Assembly: GCA_038216465.1 (NCBI GenBank)
Contig: JBBQQC010000018.1
Span: 7,700-71,699, forward strand
Direction of reading: 5' to 3'
Length of the DNA stretch: 64,000 bases
Source: JACCZX01 sp038216465
GTDB taxonomy: Bacteria; Pseudomonadota; Gammaproteobacteria; Burkholderiales; Burkholderiaceae_F
In this document: piece after piece, positions 60,584-64,000 of the stretch
How the letters are laid out: each line of letters opens with the position of its first letter
Position numbering within the stretch: the stretch's first letter is position 1
The notes under the pieces: generated by a model
What the model was told of the DNA's origin: nothing
The model's database searches: none
Seen by the model: only the letters and a program-made list of their open reading frames with translations
Position numbers and translations under genes: made by a program

Positions 60584-62083
60584 GTGGAAACGAGTCCGGC
60601 CGAAGGACGGGGTCGAGTGCAGTCCATAACACGCGGCATGGCTCGTGGCGCCGTCTGGATGTTTGCGGCGCGCGGGACTGACAAGCTGCTCGGTCTGGTG
60701 AGTACGCTGTTCCTTGCGCGGTTACTGGTCCCGGAAGACTTCGGCCTGGTCGCGATCGCCACCGCCGTGATTGCTCTTCTTGCGCTGCTCGCCGATTTCA
60801 GCTTTGAGGTTGCGTTGATCCAGCATCCGGCGCCGACGCGTGAACATTACGACACCGTTTGGACTATTGGGCTTGGGTTCGGGGTCGCGATCACGCTTGC
60901 TCTAGTCGCACTGTCTCATCCGCTGGCCTACTTTTACAACGAGCCTCGGCTCGTTGCAATCATGCCTGTACTTGCTCTGAGCGCGCTGATCGGTTATCTG
61001 CGCAATGTGGGATGCGTGGATTTTTCTCGTCATCTGCAGTTTCACAAAGAATTCTTGCTCAGCCTGTATCGTCGTTTGCTAACCGTGCCGATCACCATAG
61101 CCTTGGCTTACTGGCTACGCAGTTATTGGGCTTTAATTTTCGGTTCGTTGTTGACTGCTGCGATCGGAACCCTGCTGACCTACGCCATGCACCCGTTCCG
61201 CCCGCGTTTGTCTCTAGTTCACAAGAAGGAACTTTTCGGATTTTCGAAGTGGCTCTTCGTCATGAACGTACTGCAGTTCGTCACGCTGCGAGCCGGCGAT
61301 TTCATAATTGGCAAGCTGCGCGGGCCGCATGAGCTCGGCCTATTCGCGCTATCGAATGAGTTTGGTACCCTCCCCGCAACGGAGCTCGTTGGACCCATTA
61401 ACCGAGCATCCTTTCCCGGCTATTCGCGGCTCGCATCTGACCGCGACCGGCTCATCGAAGTTCATCTTCAGGTTATCGGGCTGATTGCTCTCGTTGCACT
61501 GCCCGCGGGCATCGGCATTGCGGTCACCGCGCAAATCTTCGTGCCGTTGCTGCTAGGGCCAAAGTGGATCGGCGCGATCCCGATGCTGCAGCTCCTCGCG
61601 CTGGCCAGTGCGGTCGTCGCGCTTTGGAGCAACACCGGTTACGTATTCATGGCACTTGGAAATCCGCGGCGCGTGGCGCTGCTATCGGGGTTCCAGGCCG
61701 CGTCGACGGTGGCGTTCCTGATGATCTTTCTGCTGCTGGATGTTCGAAACGGGGTGGGTTGGGCAATGCTCGCCGCGGCTATCGCCTTTGCGGTATCGAA
61801 CCTGTACCTTGCCCAGGCACATTTGCGCATCGCGTGGCAAAGCGCATTCTCGAGATTGTGGCGTCCGGCATTCGGCTCCATCATTCTGGCGGTGGCTGTT
61901 ATTTCGCTGCAATCGCTGCTGGCGGAGCGCGGTACGGTTCTTGAAGACGTCTTGGCGCTGGGCCTAAGTATTGCTGTTGGCGCTTTGACATATGTGGCTG
62001 GCGTGCTTGCGGCGTGGCGACAGTGCGGTCAACCTGAAGGCCCAGAGAGTTATGCAATCGACGTTGTTCGAAGATGGTTTTGA
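60584..62083 (+). CDS. Wzx-type oligosaccharide flippase
   Basis: A 499-residue polytopic membrane protein of the polysaccharide transporter/MATE-like family, with about 12-14 hydrophobic segments (GLVSTLFLARLLVPEDFGLVAIATAVIAL near the start is the typical opening). It would move lipid-linked repeat units across the inner membrane. The GTG start is used, with the alternative ATG at 60638. It follows the amidotransferase gene by 58 nt. Confidence 0.92.
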   Translation: METSPAEGRGRVQSITRGMARGAVWMFAARGTDKLLGLVSTLFLARLLVPEDFGLVAIATAVIALLALLADFSFEVALIQHPAPTREHYDTVWTIGLGFGVAITLALVALSHPLAYFYNEPRLVAIMPVLALSALIGYLRNVGCVDFSRHLQFHKEFLLSLYRRLLTVPITIALAYWLRSYWALIFGSLLTAAIGTLLTYAMHPFRPRLSLVHKKELFGFSKWLFVMNVLQFVTLRAGDFIIGKLRGPHELGLFALSNEFGTLPATELVGPINRASFPGYSRLASDRDRLIEVHLQVIGLIALVALPAGIGIAVTAQIFVPLLLGPKWIGAIPMLQLLALASAVVALWSNTGYVFMALGNPRRVALLSGFQAASTVAFLMIFLLLDVRNGVGWAMLAAAIAFAVSNLYLAQAHLRIAWQSAFSRLWRPAFGSIILAVAVISLQSLLAERGTVLEDVLALGLSIAVGALTYVAGVLAAWRQCGQPEGPESYAIDVVRRWF

Positions 62084-62126
62084 CTATCATCTGACTTACA
62101 TGCTTTTCAAGTGCGGTCCCGATTAA

Positions 62127-63062
62127 ATGGAAGCTGTTTTGAATACTGTCATTGTTCCAGCAGCGGTTGCCGAGCCGCCGCAGTCGTGCATCACCGTCAT
62201 CATTCCCACGACGGCCACTACTCAGCGGCGCGCTTCGCTGTTGAATGCAATTCGTAGTGCCGGTGATCAAAGCGGTGCAGTCACGACGGTTCTCGTGATT
62301 GTCAACGGTCAAAAATTCGATCCGCTGCTGTTCGATTTGCTTTTATCGCGCGAAGACATCAAGGTCGAGGCGCTGCCGGTTGCGGATCTTCCGTCTGCTT
62401 TGTTGGCGGGTCGAGTGCTCGTCGATACCGAATTCTTTTGCTTTCTAGATGACGATGACGAGATCTTGCCCAACGGCCTCGCGATCCGGTTGCGCGCTTT
62501 GGCGGAACACCCCGAAGTGGCTTTTGTGGCTACCAACGGCTATTACCGCTCCAATGGCAAAGATGAGCTGGTGATAGGCAATATAAATAGGGTTGCGACT
62601 GATCCGGTTTTGGCGATGACAGACAACTGCTGGCTCACCTCCTGTGGTGGCCTGTATCGCACGAGTTTGGTCGACGCAGAATCGTTTGCCAGCGTACCGC
62701 GCTTTCTCGAATGGACTTATTTGGGGCTCAAGCTAGCCTCCACACGCCGAGTGATTTTTCTGGACCGAGCCACGTTTCGCGTACACGACTCCCAGGATTC
62801 ACTTTCGAAGAGCGCTGATTACACCGCAGGCTCAATTGTTGCGGTGAAGGCTGCACTCGAGTTGTCGCTTCCTCCAAAAGTCGCTCGAAGATTGCGTATG
62901 CGGCTAGCGGAGGCCCATCACGATATCGCGGGAGACTATTTGAATAGCAACGAATTGCGATCGGCTTGGGCGCATCATTTGGCAAGTCTTGCGCAGCCTG
63001 GCGGCCTTAAGTACTTGTCGTTCTCGAGGCGACTGGTTCCCTTTTGGCCGCGATCCTGGTAG
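62127..63062 (+). CDS. GT2 family glycosyltransferase
   Basis: A 311-residue GT-A glycosyltransferase. ITVIIPTT (22-29) begins the nucleotide-binding fold and FCFLDDDDEILPNG (about 104-117) contains the DxD metal site. It probably adds a sugar to the repeat unit. It lies 43 nt after the flippase gene and 4 nt before a methyltransferase gene. Confidence 0.88.
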   Translation: MEAVLNTVIVPAAVAEPPQSCITVIIPTTATTQRRASLLNAIRSAGDQSGAVTTVLVIVNGQKFDPLLFDLLLSREDIKVEALPVADLPSALLAGRVLVDTEFFCFLDDDDEILPNGLAIRLRALAEHPEVAFVATNGYYRSNGKDELVIGNINRVATDPVLAMTDNCWLTSCGGLYRTSLVDAESFASVPRFLEWTYLGLKLASTRRVIFLDRATFRVHDSQDSLSKSADYTAGSIVAVKAALELSLPPKVARRLRMRLAEAHHDIAGDYLNSNELRSAWAHHLASLAQPGGLKYLSFSRRLVPFWPRSW

Positions 63063-63066
63063 TTAG

Positions 63067-63681
63067 ATGGATTCTGCCGAAACCTACTACGAGGAGCGTT
63101 GGCAAGAAGAACCGAAAGCGAATCCGTGGGCAATGTACAGAGCATCGTGCATTCTGTCCGAACTGTCCGCTATCAACGTCAGGAACCCGCGAATTCTTGA
63201 TTTCGGATGCGGGACCGGGTGGACGACCGAAATCTTGTCTCAGTTCGGAACCGCGGAAGGCGTTGATTTAGCGCCGGGACCTGCTCGACGATTCCATCCC
63301 GACCTGACCTTTCACCACGTCAGCAGCATTCCCCCAGGGCCCTTCGACGTCGTCGTGAGCCAGGAAGTGATCGAACACGTGGATGATCAGGCGGCCTACC
63401 TCCAAACTGCTTTTGGCTCACTCCGGTGCGGTGGATACTTGATTCTGACGACACCGAACGCGGCAGTTTCTCTGCGCCATCCAGAACTTCTGATTCAGCC
63501 AATCGAGAAACACCTTACGCGAAGACAGCTAAGGACGTTGCTCTCGTGCCAATTCGACGTAGAGAAAATCTATTCCTTTTTTTATGGCTATGCGCGCTGG
63601 AGGCCCTATCGCATGCAAATGCGATTTGGAAGAGTGTTAAACGCGGGCCTTCATCTGATGGCGGTTTGCAAGCGCCCGTAG
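63067..63681 (+). CDS. Class I SAM-dependent methyltransferase
   Basis: A 204-residue methyltransferase. LDFGCGTGWTTEILS (about 42-56) is motif I, FDVVVSQEVIEHVDD (about 94-108) motif II, and GYLILTTPNA follows. It may methylate a sugar or lipid intermediate made by the adjacent glycosyltransferase (inference). ATG 63067 follows that gene by 4 nt. The stop lies inside a small hairpin. Confidence 0.88.
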   Translation: MDSAETYYEERWQEEPKANPWAMYRASCILSELSAINVRNPRILDFGCGTGWTTEILSQFGTAEGVDLAPGPARRFHPDLTFHHVSSIPPGPFDVVVSQEVIEHVDDQAAYLQTAFGSLRCGGYLILTTPNAAVSLRHPELLIQPIEKHLTRRQLRTLLSCQFDVEKIYSFFYGYARWRPYRMQMRFGRVLNAGLHLMAVCKRP

Positions 63682-63692
63682 CATCGCTACGG
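63676..63692. other. Hairpin between convergent genes
   Basis: CCGTAGC ATC GCTACGG forms a perfect 7-bp stem with a 3-nt loop over the methyltransferase stop codon, between it and the convergent fibronectin gene. There is no T run on either side, so it is only a possible terminator. Confidence 0.3.
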
Positions 63693-63710
63693 AGAAGCAC
63701 AGTCTTTTGG

Positions 63711-64000
63711 CTACGGGACTGCTTTCGAAGCTGGATTCGATTGACCACTTGCAAGTCCCGTCGAATTCATCGTTGCCACCGAGAAATAATAGGTACCCGC
63801 AGCAAGACCGCTGATGACCTGGCTGGTGACTCCAGACCCTAGTACCGATATTGACTGTGAGAGGTTCGTCGGACTCGTACCGTAGTAAATCCGGTAGCCG
63901 CTCACGTCTGTGAGCGACGTGCCGTCGGTGTTGAGCAACGGCACTGACCACGACACGGTTGCTGAGTAGGTGGTCGGTGGTGGCGGCGGCGGCGGCGGCG
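63711..64000 (-). CDS. Fibronectin type III domain protein, C-terminal fragment
   Basis: The last 96 codons of a protein whose start lies beyond the right edge. A polyproline run (next to the edge) leads into a fibronectin type III domain: ATVSWSVPLLNTDGTSLTDVSGYRIYYGTSP, then VISGLAAGTYYFSVATMNSTGLAS and the end SNPASKAVP. Such modules are usually extracellular and follow catalytic or adhesion domains. The frame stays open to base 64000, so the internal GTG at 63956 is not the real start. Confidence 0.85.
   Translation of the reverse strand, partial: PPPPPPPPTTYSATVSWSVPLLNTDGTSLTDVSGYRIYYGTSPTNLSQSISVLGSGVTSQVISGLAAGTYYFSVATMNSTGLASGQSNPASKAVP
63972..64000. repeat. Low-complexity GGY/GGC triplet run
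   Basis: The plus strand reads as repeated GGT/GGC/GCG triplets up to the edge; on the minus strand this encodes a polyproline linker of the fibronectin protein. The tract continues outside the window and may vary in length. Confidence 0.8.

Noticed and set aside
63711..63956. Complete small gene starting at GTG 63956
   Set aside because: The frame stays open to the window edge through a polyproline linker, so it is the end of a longer fibronectin protein.

Overview
The window is GC-rich, densely coded chromosomal DNA from a Gram-negative bacterium, most likely a betaproteobacterium of the Burkholderiales type. This is inferred from the gene set: an exosortase A (XrtA)/PEP-CTERM exopolysaccharide locus, a polyhydroxyalkanoate-granule protein, a wax-ester synthase, LivFGM-type transport, and many GTG/TTG starts with 1-4 nt operon overlaps. 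No phage, insertion sequence, CRISPR array or rRNA was seen.

Region 1 (1-14949) is mostly housekeeping and accessory metabolism on the plus strand. It holds the end of a branched-chain amino acid ABC transporter (livM-livG-livF), nicotinate phosphoribosyltransferase, an aminotransferase, an ArsB/NhaD-type membrane transporter, a PHA-system protein, a DsbA-fold isomerase, an acyl-CoA-binding protein divergent from a WS/DGAT acyltransferase, a PhnD-like/rhodanese fusion, an AlaX editing protein, a PhoX/DUF839 protein, two GNAT acetyltransferases around a PaaI thioesterase, an alpha/beta hydrolase and an isocitrate-lyase/PEP-mutase family enzyme.

Region 2 (14971-18989, minus strand) is a two-gene module: an alpha/beta hydrolase and a CHAT-like protein with a C-terminal transglutaminase-like domain. 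The CHAT region appears to have lost its protease dyad. The pair lies downstream of an initiator tRNA-fMet gene that has its own strong terminator.

Region 3 (19195-45684) is the core XrtA exopolysaccharide locus on the plus strand. A small PEP-CTERM substrate is followed by the PrsT TPR lipoprotein and a nucleotide-sugar dehydrogenase. A 360-base gap with several inverted repeats comes next. Then follow the initiating sugar transferase, Wza-like lipoprotein, EpsF chain-length protein, tyrosine autokinase, outer-membrane beta-barrel, AAA ATPase, UDP-GlcNAc 2-epimerase, deacetylase, FemAB protein, glycosyltransferase, exosortase A fused to EpsI, a second glycosyltransferase, an amidotransferase, another glycosyltransferase, a second deacetylase, an AlgD-like GDP-mannose dehydrogenase, another glycosyltransferase and a methyltransferase. 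Together they would make, modify and export an acidic, probably partly amidated polysaccharide, and sort PEP-CTERM proteins to the envelope.

Region 4 (45629-64000) continues the polysaccharide theme less canonically. On the minus strand are an O-antigen-ligase-like protein, an asparagine-synthetase homologue without Cys2, and a secreted beta-helix protein. On the plus strand are an ATP-grasp enzyme, a glycosyltransferase, a PLP-dependent decarboxylase, three unrecognised or poorly recognised exported or associated proteins, a glutamine-dependent asparagine synthetase homologue, a Wzx-type flippase, a GT2 glycosyltransferase and a methyltransferase. A minus-strand fibronectin-type-III protein runs off the right edge. 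The regulators often found with XrtA loci (PrsK/PrsR) are not in the window.
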